Assembly: GCA_046351415.1 (NCBI GenBank)
Contig: JAXLYO010000006.1
Location: 310,001-374,000, forward strand
Length of the DNA stretch: 64,000 bases
Direction: 5' to 3'
DNA from: JABFRG01 sp046351415
Lineage (GTDB): Bacteria; Myxococcota_A; Polyangia; Polyangiales; Polyangiaceae
The notes below the pieces were generated by a model. It searched no databases. It saw only the letters and a program-made list of their open reading frames with translations, and was not told where the DNA came from. Shown piece after piece: positions 50,677-60,446 of the stretch. Positions within the stretch are counted from its first letter, which is position 1, and every line of letters begins with the position of its first letter. Made by a program: the position numbers and the translations under genes.

Positions 50677-52119
50677 GTGCTCGCACGCTTCGCTTCCCTC
50701 GCAATCGGCATCTGTGTCGCCGGCACGAGCGCCATCGCGTGGGCGCGTCCGCCTTCGCTCGCACGAGAGACGCACGTATATGGGCCCATCGTGAGCGACG
50801 TGTCTCTCCACAACGCCAAGGGTGCTCTCGTGAAGACGATGCCCTTTGCGAGCCTCGCCCGCACGGAACTCGCTCCTGGTCCGTACGAGATTCGTATGAG
50901 CCTCCCGGCCGGCGATGCGGTCGAGCTTCCGCCTTGCAGCGGAACGAGTCGCGTCTCTGCCAGCGTGGCGGGCAAGCCCGTGACGCTCCCGGGACCGGGC
51001 CCCGTCGTGACGCGCGTCGTTCGCGCCGCAAGCTCGGCGAACGAAAACATCTCGGTCTCCTTGCGCGTGGCCGTGAGTGCCTACGAGCGACGCATCGCAT
51101 GCGGATACGCACCACGGAGCGGCGCCGCCGAGGAGACGAGGGACGGCCTCCGCGAGCTCACGTTCGACAGCCACGGCGCCGGAAAGTGCCGCGGCTCCTG
51201 CACCCCCGGCAAGGCCCTCGTGTTCGTGCCGCGGGGTCACGATGAGGGCAAGCCCGCAACCCTTCTCGTCGGCGTGCATCCCTGGAACGGAAGCATCTGG
51301 ACGTACGCGGCCTACCAGGAACTCCTCGCCGCGGCGCAAGCACGCGACGTCGTGCTCCTCTTTCCGAGCGGCCTCGGCAATTCGCTCTACACCGCAGAAG
51401 CGGAGTCTGAAGTGTTGGCGGCGATGGATGCGCTCGCGCAGACGATGCCCATCGACCCTTTGCGCGTCTCGCTTTGGGGAGCCTCCATGGGCGGCGCAGG
51501 AGCGACGACGATCGGCTTTCACCATCCGGATCGATTCGCGACCATCACGAGCTTCTTCGGCGATGCGAAGTACGACCTCGGAGGCTACGTTCGTGGCATT
51601 TTGCCGAACGAAGCCGCTGCACATCGAGTGAATCCGCTCGACGCCATCGAAAATGCGCGTCACGTACCAGTGTGGCTCATCCACGGCGAGAACGACAAGA
51701 CATCGCCCATTCGCCAGAGCGAGCTTCTCTATGCGGCGCTCACCGAGCGCAACTATCGCGTTCGTTTCGATCGCGACAAGCAGGCGGGCCACGACGGGGC
51801 GCTCGTCGCCAAGTACCTCACGGAGCTCGTCGACCTGGCTGCCCACGCGGTTGCTCCGGCATTTCCCCCACGTGTCACACTGAAGCTCGTACGCCCCGAA
51901 GACCGCGGCGCCTACGGCGTCGTCGTCGAACGAACGAAGCCGAACGACGACTGCGTCCTCGACCTCGAGCGGGTCGGAAACAAGGTCGTCCTCCATGCCG
52001 CTGCGAACGTCGCACGCCTCTCGCTCTCGAAGGGCGCGCTCGGCGCGACGCGTGACGAGCAGCGTCCTTCTTCGGTCGACTACAAAGGCTCGGCGGTGCC
52101 TCTCATATGGGCCCCCTGA
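50677..52119 (+). CDS. Secreted alpha/beta-hydrolase (poly-hydroxyalkanoate-depolymerase-like esterase)
   Basis: 480 residues from GTG 50677, whose product begins with a signal peptide (RFASLAIGICVAGTSAIAWA). A longer frame from 50587 has no such signal. The hydrolase core has the nucleophile elbow LWGASMGGAG (Ser270), HGENDKTSP (Asp340) and QAGHDGAL (His372), plus LLVGVHPWNGS as the oxyanion strand. This fits LpqC/PHB-depolymerase-like esterases (feruloyl esterase or PHA depolymerase). A beta-rich N-terminal domain of about 150 residues precedes the core. The next gene overlaps its last 13 bp, so they are co-translated. Confidence 0.83.
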   Translation: MLARFASLAIGICVAGTSAIAWARPPSLARETHVYGPIVSDVSLHNAKGALVKTMPFASLARTELAPGPYEIRMSLPAGDAVELPPCSGTSRVSASVAGKPVTLPGPGPVVTRVVRAASSANENISVSLRVAVSAYERRIACGYAPRSGAAEETRDGLRELTFDSHGAGKCRGSCTPGKALVFVPRGHDEGKPATLLVGVHPWNGSIWTYAAYQELLAAAQARDVVLLFPSGLGNSLYTAEAESEVLAAMDALAQTMPIDPLRVSLWGASMGGAGATTIGFHHPDRFATITSFFGDAKYDLGGYVRGILPNEAAAHRVNPLDAIENARHVPVWLIHGENDKTSPIRQSELLYAALTERNYRVRFDRDKQAGHDGALVAKYLTELVDLAAHAVAPAFPPRVTLKLVRPEDRGAYGVVVERTKPNDDCVLDLERVGNKVVLHAAANVARLSLSKGALGATRDEQRPSSVDYKGSAVPLIWAP

Positions 52120-53438
52120 CCGCTCGCATTCTCGCCGGGATCACGCCCTTCCTCGCGGCCGGCATCTTCGTTCTCGGCGTACGCGTCGGCGCACACGACG
52201 CGCTTCTCGGCGTCATCCTCCACGTCCCACACGTGTCGGCGACGGCCACCGTCGTGCCCATCGAAGTGAACGTGTTCGAAGACGACCGCACCGTGCGCGA
52301 GAGCAAACCGAATGCCCATGTGTCGGCCTCTGCAAGCCTTTGTGGCAAAGAGCACGTCCTCGAAGCAGATACGGGCGTGCACGGTGACGGCGTGCTCGCC
52401 ATTCCCCTCGAACCAGGCTGTCACGATCGAACGCTGCTGCTCCGCATTCGCGTACGCAACCCCGCGGAACCAAATGCAGAGAGCGCGCACGTCTTCCAAG
52501 AAACAATCCGTCTCCCCGAGACGCCAGGAGCGCCGCCAACACCGATGGCTCCCATCGGTCGAGAAACAGCCGACGGTCCCCTCACCGTCACCGCGCTCAC
52601 CCCCGCGCTCCCGGCACAAGAGGCTTCGTCACTTTGGGTGCGCTCGCGCAAAGGGGCCATCGCCAACCTCGTCGTCGAGCCCGAAGGCGGCCTCGACATC
52701 GGCAAGGTTTCGGCTTCGGGATGCGACGAATCCGTGTGGGAGGTCCGCGCGACGCCACTGTTCCACGTCACCGGCATGAAGGTCACCGCCACCTTCAAAG
52801 ACGCGTCGCAAGGGACGGCGAGTTGGTTTGGCGCGATTCCCGTCGCGAAAGGTACCGCCGCCATCACGCTCCCGAGCAGCATCAAGTCTGCCACCGGGCT
52901 ACGCGTGCCGTTTCGTTTTCCGGGCCCTCGCGACAGCGCCTATGTAGCCATCGATGGCCCCGATGGGCGGCACTGGGAGACGCGCCAAGCTCCTTCCGAA
53001 CCGGCCACACTCCCGACACTGAACCCGGGGCTCTATTGGTTGCACATTGCAAGCGAACCCCTCCAGGCGGCGGAACGTCCGCAAGTTTCGACGAAGCCCT
53101 TCATGGTGTCGACGATGACGGAGTGCGAAGCGGCCATCGATCTGATGAACCGCGCCGGCTCGATGGACGTCGCGAAGACCGACGGCATCTACGAAGGCTT
53201 GCCGCGGGATGCGGCGGCCAAACACCGGCTCGGATTGTTCATCGCCATGTTCGGCCTCGCGCTCGGTCTCGCGATCGAGATCCTCGTTTTGACGTCCGTA
53301 CGGTCGAGCAAGCTCGTCGACATCGAGGGTGCATCACTCCTCCAGTCGCAGAAGCGCTCGGTGATCGCGGGCATCCTGTTCTCGGCGCTCGTATTCTCGC
53401 TCCTCGCGACCTTGCTTTGGGTGAAGGTCACGAAGTAA
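52107..53438 (+). CDS. Membrane-bound protein with beta-sandwich repeats
   Basis: 443 residues. An N-terminal hydrophobic segment (ILAGITPFLAAGIFVLGVRV) and two C-terminal ones (LFIAMFGLALGLAIEILVL, AGILFSALVFSLLATLLWV) bracket about 300 residues of beta-rich, Ig-like sequence (TATVVPIEVNVFEDDRTVRE, GLYWLHIASEPL). It is probably anchored in the inner membrane with the beta domain outside. The ATG overlaps the esterase stop, so it is coupled to that gene and may present or hold the enzyme. No family recognised. Its end overlaps the convergent acyl-CoA dehydrogenase gene by 11 bp. Confidence 0.7.
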   Translation: MGPLTARILAGITPFLAAGIFVLGVRVGAHDALLGVILHVPHVSATATVVPIEVNVFEDDRTVRESKPNAHVSASASLCGKEHVLEADTGVHGDGVLAIPLEPGCHDRTLLLRIRVRNPAEPNAESAHVFQETIRLPETPGAPPTPMAPIGRETADGPLTVTALTPALPAQEASSLWVRSRKGAIANLVVEPEGGLDIGKVSASGCDESVWEVRATPLFHVTGMKVTATFKDASQGTASWFGAIPVAKGTAAITLPSSIKSATGLRVPFRFPGPRDSAYVAIDGPDGRHWETRQAPSEPATLPTLNPGLYWLHIASEPLQAAERPQVSTKPFMVSTMTECEAAIDLMNRAGSMDVAKTDGIYEGLPRDAAAKHRLGLFIAMFGLALGLAIEILVLTSVRSSKLVDIEGASLLQSQKRSVIAGILFSALVFSLLATLLWVKVTK

Positions 53439-55122
53439 CGAACGCGCCGTCGAGCAATGCGGCGGCAGAAGCTTCCGGATCGCTTCCGGCCGTATCCAAG
53501 AGATCGATACCGTGGTGGCAAAGGCGGTTCGCGGCTGCCGCTGCCCTTCCGGGAAAACCGCTTGTGGCATCGAACGCTTCTTGCTCGACGAGAAGGGCGA
53601 CCTCGAGTGCACGACCGAGGGTCATCGCAAACCGACGCGCGTCCCCCTCGAGCGCTGCGGGATTCTTTTCCGCGAGTCCCTGCACGAAGCGATCGAGCGC
53701 ACGCTTCACGGTTCGCTTCGCTGTCTCGGCAGCGGCGTGACAAGCGGGCGGCGCCCCTTCGGTCGCGCGCAGGGTCTCGTTCATCAAAAGATCCATCGTT
53801 CCGGTTTTCGCGAGCGCGCGCGCGAGGTCGAGCGAAAGCACGTTGGTCGTGCCTTCCCAGATCGGCAAGACCTGTGCGTCGCGAAGGAGCGCGGGCAACC
53901 CGGTATCTTCGACGTAACCCGCGCCACCGAATGCCTCGAGGGCTTCGCTCGCGACCGCGACCGCTTGTTTGCCAGTCGTGAGTTTTACGATCGGCGTGAG
54001 GAGACGGAGAAGAGCCACTTCCTCGTCCGTGGCCTCGCCGCATTCTTCCTTGCCGATGAGGGCGACCACGCGGAACGCGAGATGAAAGGCTCCCATGGTT
54101 TCGGCCTCGAGGCCGGCGAGCGTATCGCGGTGGAGGGGCTTTTCCGAGAGGGGTGCCCCAAATGCCACACGTTCGCGGGCGTAAGCGCACGACAGCGAAA
54201 CGGCGCGGCGCATGCCTGCCGCCGCGACGACGGAGTTCCACGTGCGCGTCACGTTCAGCATCGGGGCGATGTTCTTGATGCCATCGCGTGTACCATACAC
54301 CGGAATAGCGACAGTGCCTTCCAGTGCGAGTTCGGCGGTAGGCAGCATCCGGGTTCCGAGCTTGTCCTTCAGGCGGTGGATGCGAATGCCATTCATCGAC
54401 CCGTCGGCACGACGTGTTTCGACGTAGAAGAGCGCGAGGCCCGAGCCCCCCGGTGGGTTGCCGACAGGGCGTGCGAGCGTCAGCGCCATCTCCGAGGTCG
54501 TGGCGGAGGTGAACCACTTGGTTCCATAGAGCCCAAAGGTCCCGTCGTCGTTCGGCCTCGCGATGCTCTCCGAGATGGCCACGTCGGAGCCGCCGGTACG
54601 CTCGGTCATCCACTGCCCGCTGGTCCACGCGGCGAGCGGAGAGCGAGAGGTGAGGCGCGAGACGGCACGCTCGACGAGCCGCTGGTTACCGGAACGGAGC
54701 AAGGTGGCTGCGGCCCCATCCGTCATGGCGAGGGGGCACGCGAATGTGCCCGCGGAAGGCGCATAGAGATATGCGAGCGCCATCTGCACGATGCGAGACG
54801 CCGATCCGTAGGCGCGCTCGTAGGCCGTACCTACGATGCCGTGCGTCGCCGCGATCTCGGACGAACGTCGCCAGAGAGCTGGGAGCTCGATGTGGTCTTG
54901 GCGTTCTCCCCAAGGACTCCACGAAACGAGCCGGGGTTCGGCCCTCGGGTCCGCCAGATAGAGATCGTAGAGCTCCCCCTTTGCGAGCTCGGCAACCGCC
55001 TCGAGCTCGGGCGTCGCTGCGCGAAGGACGTCGCCTGGAAGAACCCGCGCGAGGTAGCGCTGGAGCGTCGCATCGGAAGAGAACGGCCCCGGTAGTTTGG
55101 GCGCGGTTTGAATGAAGTCCAT
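53428..55122 (-). CDS. Acyl-CoA dehydrogenase, AidB-like
   Basis: 564 residues, longer than standard acyl-CoA dehydrogenases and close to the AidB group. MTERTGGSDV, LYGTKWFTSA, LEAFGGAGYVEDTGLPALLR and PIWEGTTNVL are diagnostic. The FAD-dependent fold oxidises acyl-CoA to enoyl-CoA, and AidB relatives use isovaleryl-CoA and have a DNA-associated C-terminal part. An extra helical C-terminus of about 130 residues is present here. ATG at 55122 fits the family opening (QTAPKLPGPFSSDATLQ). It is convergent with the beta-sandwich gene (11-bp overlap). Confidence 0.9.
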   Translation of the reverse strand: MDFIQTAPKLPGPFSSDATLQRYLARVLPGDVLRAATPELEAVAELAKGELYDLYLADPRAEPRLVSWSPWGERQDHIELPALWRRSSEIAATHGIVGTAYERAYGSASRIVQMALAYLYAPSAGTFACPLAMTDGAAATLLRSGNQRLVERAVSRLTSRSPLAAWTSGQWMTERTGGSDVAISESIARPNDDGTFGLYGTKWFTSATTSEMALTLARPVGNPPGGSGLALFYVETRRADGSMNGIRIHRLKDKLGTRMLPTAELALEGTVAIPVYGTRDGIKNIAPMLNVTRTWNSVVAAAGMRRAVSLSCAYARERVAFGAPLSEKPLHRDTLAGLEAETMGAFHLAFRVVALIGKEECGEATDEEVALLRLLTPIVKLTTGKQAVAVASEALEAFGGAGYVEDTGLPALLRDAQVLPIWEGTTNVLSLDLARALAKTGTMDLLMNETLRATEGAPPACHAAAETAKRTVKRALDRFVQGLAEKNPAALEGDARRFAMTLGRALEVALLVEQEAFDATSGFPGRAAAAANRLCHHGIDLLDTAGSDPEASAAALLDGAFVTS

Positions 55123-55179
55123 GGCTGCCTCGTGGTGGCCGAAGCATAGCGCAGGTCACACGACAGCGAGCCTTGCTCG

Positions 55180-55683
55180 TCAGGGAATCGCGTTCAGCGT
55201 GGCGAGCCATGTCGGACGCACGCCTTTCCACTCGGCCGTGACCGCGCTCCACTTCGTCGAGGTCTCGAGTTCGACGAGCAAGCGCGCCACTTCACCCGCC
55301 GTCTTGGCGCTCGACACTTCTGCGAGCCAACCGGCGCGGCGAACCTTCCATCCATCTTCCACGCCCGGCCACCCCATCGCCGTCTCGAGGGCGAGGAGTT
55401 GCTTCGCGACCTCGGCCGGTGTGCTCGCGGACTTCACGGAGCTTACCCAGCCACTGCGCTTCCCGACCCAGCTGCTGGAGACCGCTGCCCACGAGATGTG
55501 CGCCTCGAACTGCAGGAGGCCATCGCTCACCTTCGCGACGGACGCGCTATGGGATCCGCTCGCTCCACGGTTGCTGCCCTCGCCGCGTTTGCCACACGCG
55601 GTGACGAGGGAGGGCGCAAGCACCACGAGCGTCGCGGTGAGGAGAAAGCGCTGGAAAAACGCGACCGGCGAAGACGTCGTCAT
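55180..55683 (-). CDS. Lipoprotein with three 40-residue Trp repeats
   Basis: 167 residues. Signal peptide with lipobox LVTAC (Cys30), a Gly/Ser linker, then three tandem repeats at exactly 40-residue spacing from about residue 56. Aligned positions are Glu60/100/140, Trp65/105/145, Trp72/112/152, Arg76/116/156 and Trp79/119/159. Consensus: LLxLE-x4-WxxV-x3-W-x3-RxxW, followed by VxxAxTxxEVA in the first two copies; the third copy stops after ATLNAIP. Each repeat is probably a helical hairpin. No established family name is recognised. It is divergent from the large TPR/HEAT protein, which could be functionally related. Confidence 0.78.
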   Translation of the reverse strand: MTTSSPVAFFQRFLLTATLVVLAPSLVTACGKRGEGSNRGASGSHSASVAKVSDGLLQFEAHISWAAVSSSWVGKRSGWVSSVKSASTPAEVAKQLLALETAMGWPGVEDGWKVRRAGWLAEVSSAKTAGEVARLLVELETSTKWSAVTAEWKGVRPTWLATLNAIP

Positions 55684-55779
55684 TCATCAGAAATACACGA
55701 ACGAACGCTGTTTTGCCCATCCGAATGGGGGCCAAATACGCGCTTTTTCGCGCCGTGTGCTGCTACACTGAACGAAGTC

Positions 55780-58700
55780 ATGCGGCCTTTGCGCGCGCGT
55801 TTGCGCACGTTCCTCTTCCTCGTCGGCCTCGCGGCGCTCGTCACCGCCGAGGGCGCGTCCGCGCAAGACTTCGACCCCAAAGGCCGCAAAAAACCGGGCG
55901 GAGGCAAGCCCGGCGGAAAACCCGTACCCGGTCACGTCGTTCCGGGGGGCAAGCCACCGGGTGGCGGCGGAACCCCGGGTCCTTCCGGAGGTGATCCCAA
56001 AGGCCCCAAGGGTGCCTCGGGCGACGTGCTCATCCAGCGTTACACGAGCATCGTCCTCGCGCAGCCAGGCTCGCCCTTTCCCCTCCAGCGGCTCGCTCAG
56101 CTCTATCGCGAAAAAGACGGAAACATCACGGGGCTCGTGAAGGACTTCGAAACGCGCGCCGCGCAGACGGGTCCCGAACAGTACGCCTCCATCGTGACGT
56201 TGGCCGGCGTGTACAAGATCGATGGACGCGGCGACGAGGCCCTCAAGACCTACGAGCGCGCCATCGCGATGAAGCAAAACGACGCCGTGGCGCTCGTCGC
56301 TCTTGCGCGGCTCCTGCAAGATCGCGCCGACGCCAAGGGCGCCCGCGCGCGTTACGAGCAAGCGCTTGCCTTGCAGACGCTTCCGGCCGATCGCGAGCAA
56401 ACACTCCGCACCCTGATGACACTCGCCCTCGACGCGAAAGATTTCGGCGGCGCGAAGGGCTACCACGACAAGCTCCTCGCGAGCGGCAAGGGTAGCCTTT
56501 TCGTCAAGGCCGAACTCGCCCGCGAGCTCTACACCCGAGCCGAATACGAGCGCGCCGCTGTCGAGTTCCAGGAGGTGGTGAAAGCGGCGGCGGGCGACAA
56601 CCGCGCGCTCGCGCCTGCTTTGAAGGACCTCGGCAAAGCCCAGGCGAAGGCCGGGCAGAACGACGTCGCCCTCGCGACGCTCCGCCGCTCGCTGTCGATC
56701 GCCGGGCAAGAGGCCGCCGTTCGGACGGAGATCTACGACATCATCGCCGAGATCTACCGCAAAGATCAGAAGCTCCCGCTGCTCGTCCAGGAGCTCGAGG
56801 CCCAGCACCCTTCCGACTTCCACCGTCTCGCCATGCTCGGTTCGCTCTATGAAGAAACGGGCGACGTGACCAAGGCCATTGCGACCTACAAGCGAGCCCT
56901 CGGAGTCAATCCGAAGCAGCTCGACCTTCGCTTGAAGCTCGTCCGCCTCCTCCAAGCCCAAGGAGAAATCGACAAGGCCATCAGCGAGTACGAGCTTCTC
57001 GTGCGCGCGGCACCAAACAATCCGACGTTCGTGTTCGAGCTCGCCGAAGCGCTCATTCAGCGAGGCGACCGTGCGCGTGCACTTCGCGTGCTGACCGAGG
57101 TGGAGGCCCGCGGAAGTACCGACGACGAGATCCTCTCGCGCCTCGCGGACTTCTACGGCCGTATCGGCGAGAGCGACCGCAGCGTCCGGATCTTGACGCG
57201 CCTCGCGCAGATGAATGGCGCCGACCCGTCGCACATCGTCGACCTGGGCGATCGCTACTTCCAGGAGGGCAACCAAGCGCTCGCCGTGCAGACGTGGAAG
57301 CGCATCTTGGGGGTCGTGACCCCGCGCGCCAAGGCGCTCACGATGCTCGGCGACGTCTACATGGAACACGACATGGTGCAGGACGGTCTCGCGTCGTACC
57401 GTGAGGCGCTCCAGCTCGAGCCGCAGAACCTCGCGGTGAAGAAGCAGCTCGCGGCCGCCCTCGAGCGCACCAAGGCGTTTCCCGAAGCGCGCAAGCTCTG
57501 GGAGGAGGTCTTCGAAAGGGCGCGCGACACACAAGATCGCACGCTCGCCCGCGAAGCTCGTTCGCGTCTCGTGACGCTGTGGGCCCTCGAGCGTTCCCTC
57601 GAATCACGTCTGCCTGCCTTGCGAAAACGCTTCCTCGGGCCGCCCCCCGACATCGAGTCGGGCCGTCTCATCGCCGAATCGGAAGTGCACCTGCGCAAAC
57701 TCGGGGACGCGGAGGCCACGCTGCGCAAGGTCACGGAGCTCGCCCCCGGCGACGCCGACAGCTACCTCGCGCTCGAGCGCGTGCTGGTCCAGCAGAACAA
57801 ATTGGTCGAAGCCATCGCCGTGCTGGAAAAGCTCGTCGCGGTCGACCCAAAGCGCGCGCGCGAGCTCTATCAACGCATGGCCACCTACGCGTCGCAGAGC
57901 TACCGCGACGACGACGCCATCAAGTACGCAGCGCGCGCGGTCGAGCTGAACCCCGACGATGCAGAAGGCCATCGGCGCCTTGGCGATCTCTATCGGTCCA
58001 GGCAGGACACCGAGCGCGCCATCAAGGAATACCGAGAGGCCATCGCCAAGAACGATCGCCTGTTCCTCGTCTACTTCCAGCTCGCCGATTTGCTCCTTGC
58101 TCGCGGACAAGCCGACGAAGCAGATCGCCTCTTTCGAAAGGTCTTCAAGAGCGCTCCCGACGACGAACTCGTCGGACGCGCCGCAAGGCTCGCACTGCAG
58201 CTCCACACGACGCGCGGCACGCTGGAATCCCTCGAGCAGGAGCTCTTGCCGCTCGCCATCGCGAATCCACAGCGACCGCTCTTTCGTCGCGTTCTCGTCG
58301 AGGCCTATGGACACCTCTCTCGGCCCCTTCTCCAGCGCGTGCGAGAAGGCACACCCGAGGAGGCGAACGCGGCGCGCGCAGCTTTGCAGAAGCTCGGCGC
58401 GCGGGCCGTCAAACCTCTTCTCGATGCGCTCGTCGACCCCGATACGACAGGCCAGCGCGTGGCCATCGACATTCTCACCTTCGTCGAAAACAAAGGTGTG
58501 TCTCCGTCCCTCCTCTCGTTCGCGACCGGTGGTGCCGACACGTCGCTTCGCGCCCGTGCGATGATCGCCTGCGGCAACCTTCGCGATGTCTCACTGCTTC
58601 CGCGCTTCGAAGCCCTTCTCTTTCCGAAGGAGGGCACCGTCGCCGCCCTCGGCGTCGATCAAGTGACCCTCGCCACCGCGTGGGCCATCGCGCGCACCGG

Positions 58701-59955
58701 TTCACCACGCGCGCTTCCCATTCTGCGCAGGCTGCTCTGGGACGGAACACCCGACGTGCGTGCCATCGCCGCGCTCGGGCTCGCGCAAGAGAAGGATCGC
58801 TCCGCCGAGCCTCGTCTCATCGCGACACTCGGCGCCATCGAGTCGGGCAGCCTCGCTCGCTCCGGTGCAGCGCTCGCGCTCGGTGACATGCACGCCGACG
58901 CAGCGGTCCCGGAGCTTCTCGCCGCGGCGACGCAGGGTGACCTCGAGCTGAGGCGTGCGGCCATCGAGGCCCTTTCACGTATCCCGAGCGTGGCTCCGAG
59001 CGGCAAAGAGCACAAGAGCGCGCTTCCCGTCGTGATCGACGCGCTCTTCGTCAAGACGGAAGGGTCGCCGCGAACACGGAAGCAAGCCAAGCTTCTGCAC
59101 GATGCTGCACTCTTTACGCTTACGCAATGGACCCTCGCGTCGCAGCCGGGTCATGGTGGCTCCTCGGAGGCGCGTACGCTCCCCATCCCCGACGATGTCA
59201 TCGACGCCGAAGCGCTGCTCACTCGTCCGTTGGCGGTCGCACCCGAGTCTGCGGCTCTCGCGTTCACGAAGTTCCGAGCCGACCTCGAGCAAGGCATGGG
59301 TGCGGTCCTCGCCACCTCGAGCGATCGCATCTCGTCCGCTCTCGCAACGCTGGGCACGGATGACTTGCCCATCTTCGGGACGAAGGCGATCGGGACCAGT
59401 CGCGCAGAAGCCGCGGTGCTCCGCGAGAAGATGACCCCCATGCTCCTTCCGCTCGCCAAGCACGCCGACCGCGACATTCGTTCGAGTGCGCTGACGGCCC
59501 TCGCCCTTTCGGACCGCGATGAAGCCCGGAAGAGCGTCGCGAAGGCAACCGAAGACTCGGACGAGGCCATCGCGCGTCTCGCGCTCTCGTTGCTCGCCAA
59601 ACGGGCACGACCCCTCACGGGCATTTCTGCCGATGTCGTCACGCCGGTCTCCGCCGCAGCGCACGCGCACAAAAACTGGGCTCTCCGCGTGCTTGCGCTC
59701 GAGGCACTCGGCACGGAGGCTGCGCTAGCCCAAGCTGGCCCGTCGAATGGAGCGGCCCGCGAGTCGATCAAGAGCACGCTTTCGAAGGCCGCAACGTCCG
59801 ACCCGTTCGCACTCGTCCGAGAGACGGCGCTCGGACAGCTCCAGCGCGTCGATGCAGAGGCAGCGCGTAGCGTGGCAAGCGCCATCGCCAAATCCGACGC
59901 GGAGCCCCGCGTTCGCGCCCTTGCGGCCCGCATCGCCGGAGGTTCATCGCCGTGA
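55780..59955 (+). CDS. 1391-residue secreted TPR and HEAT repeat protein
   Basis: ATG at 55780 starts a signal peptide (RTFLFLVGLAALVTAEGASA) followed by a Gly/Pro/Lys-rich linker to about residue 75. Residues 80-900 are tetratricopeptide repeats (for example DEALKTYERAIAMKQNDAVA, DVTKAIATYKRALGVNPKQL, EPQNLAVKKQLAAALERTKA). Residues 910-1391 are HEAT-like repeats (ALPILRRLLWDGTPDVRAIA, VPELLAAATQGDLELRRAAI). It is an extracytoplasmic scaffold for protein binding, and the partner is unknown. The next lipoprotein starts within its stop codon and tsaD overlaps that in turn, a coupled run of three. The frame upstream of 55780 is antisense to the repeat lipoprotein. Confidence 0.88.
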   Translation: MRPLRARLRTFLFLVGLAALVTAEGASAQDFDPKGRKKPGGGKPGGKPVPGHVVPGGKPPGGGGTPGPSGGDPKGPKGASGDVLIQRYTSIVLAQPGSPFPLQRLAQLYREKDGNITGLVKDFETRAAQTGPEQYASIVTLAGVYKIDGRGDEALKTYERAIAMKQNDAVALVALARLLQDRADAKGARARYEQALALQTLPADREQTLRTLMTLALDAKDFGGAKGYHDKLLASGKGSLFVKAELARELYTRAEYERAAVEFQEVVKAAAGDNRALAPALKDLGKAQAKAGQNDVALATLRRSLSIAGQEAAVRTEIYDIIAEIYRKDQKLPLLVQELEAQHPSDFHRLAMLGSLYEETGDVTKAIATYKRALGVNPKQLDLRLKLVRLLQAQGEIDKAISEYELLVRAAPNNPTFVFELAEALIQRGDRARALRVLTEVEARGSTDDEILSRLADFYGRIGESDRSVRILTRLAQMNGADPSHIVDLGDRYFQEGNQALAVQTWKRILGVVTPRAKALTMLGDVYMEHDMVQDGLASYREALQLEPQNLAVKKQLAAALERTKAFPEARKLWEEVFERARDTQDRTLAREARSRLVTLWALERSLESRLPALRKRFLGPPPDIESGRLIAESEVHLRKLGDAEATLRKVTELAPGDADSYLALERVLVQQNKLVEAIAVLEKLVAVDPKRARELYQRMATYASQSYRDDDAIKYAARAVELNPDDAEGHRRLGDLYRSRQDTERAIKEYREAIAKNDRLFLVYFQLADLLLARGQADEADRLFRKVFKSAPDDELVGRAARLALQLHTTRGTLESLEQELLPLAIANPQRPLFRRVLVEAYGHLSRPLLQRVREGTPEEANAARAALQKLGARAVKPLLDALVDPDTTGQRVAIDILTFVENKGVSPSLLSFATGGADTSLRARAMIACGNLRDVSLLPRFEALLFPKEGTVAALGVDQVTLATAWAIARTGSPRALPILRRLLWDGTPDVRAIAALGLAQEKDRSAEPRLIATLGAIESGSLARSGAALALGDMHADAAVPELLAAATQGDLELRRAAIEALSRIPSVAPSGKEHKSALPVVIDALFVKTEGSPRTRKQAKLLHDAALFTLTQWTLASQPGHGGSSEARTLPIPDDVIDAEALLTRPLAVAPESAALAFTKFRADLEQGMGAVLATSSDRISSALATLGTDDLPIFGTKAIGTSRAEAAVLREKMTPMLLPLAKHADRDIRSSALTALALSDRDEARKSVAKATEDSDEAIARLALSLLAKRARPLTGISADVVTPVSAAAHAHKNWALRVLALEALGTEAALAQAGPSNGAARESIKSTLSKAATSDPFALVRETALGQLQRVDAEAARSVASAIAKSDAEPRVRALAARIAGGSSP

Positions 59956-60446
59956 TGCGTGGGTCCCGAACGGCCCTTCTCGGTTTCGTCGCCCTCTTCG
60001 GAACGAGTGCCTGCCAAGAGCTCTCGAGCTTCAACAGCCGTGGCGACCACTTCGAGGGTACCGTGACGCAAGGCTCTTTCGTGCGGACAGGCTTCGACAA
60101 TGGCGTGCGCATGTGCCTCACGCTCGACACCGAGAAGCTCCAGCAGGAACCCGGCGACCTCCGCACATCCGACGGCGCCTTCAAGAAGGGCACGCTCCGC
60201 GCGGTACCGCAGACCTTCCATGACCCGCTCTCGACATTCCAATTCGGCCAAGGGCGCGAGAAGAACTTCATGTACTTTGCACAATTGGCAGACGGCACCG
60301 ACGCCCTTGCGGTGGTTTCGCTCATGAAAGGAGGCAATGACGTCGAGGTACGGGTCCTTCGAGGTGCGCCCGGAGGCAACTCGGGAGCGCCGCAGTTGTT
60401 CGGTGTCTTTCCTCTGAAACGTGAGCCTGGCGCGTGCTCGTTCTAG
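59952..60446 (+). CDS. Lipoprotein between TPR/HEAT protein and tsaD
   Basis: 164 residues. GTG at 59952 (GGAGG 9 bp upstream) and ATG at 59955 are both in frame and overlap the stop of the preceding gene. Signal peptide TALLGFVALFGTSAC with lipobox TSAC. The mature domain is compact and beta-rich: HFEGTVTQGSFVRTGFDNGV, MYFAQLADGTDALAVVSLMK. No known family. Its last 13 bp overlap the tsaD start, so it is physically coupled to both neighbours. Confidence 0.8.
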   Translation: MMRGSRTALLGFVALFGTSACQELSSFNSRGDHFEGTVTQGSFVRTGFDNGVRMCLTLDTEKLQQEPGDLRTSDGAFKKGTLRAVPQTFHDPLSTFQFGQGREKNFMYFAQLADGTDALAVVSLMKGGNDVEVRVLRGAPGGNSGAPQLFGVFPLKREPGACSF

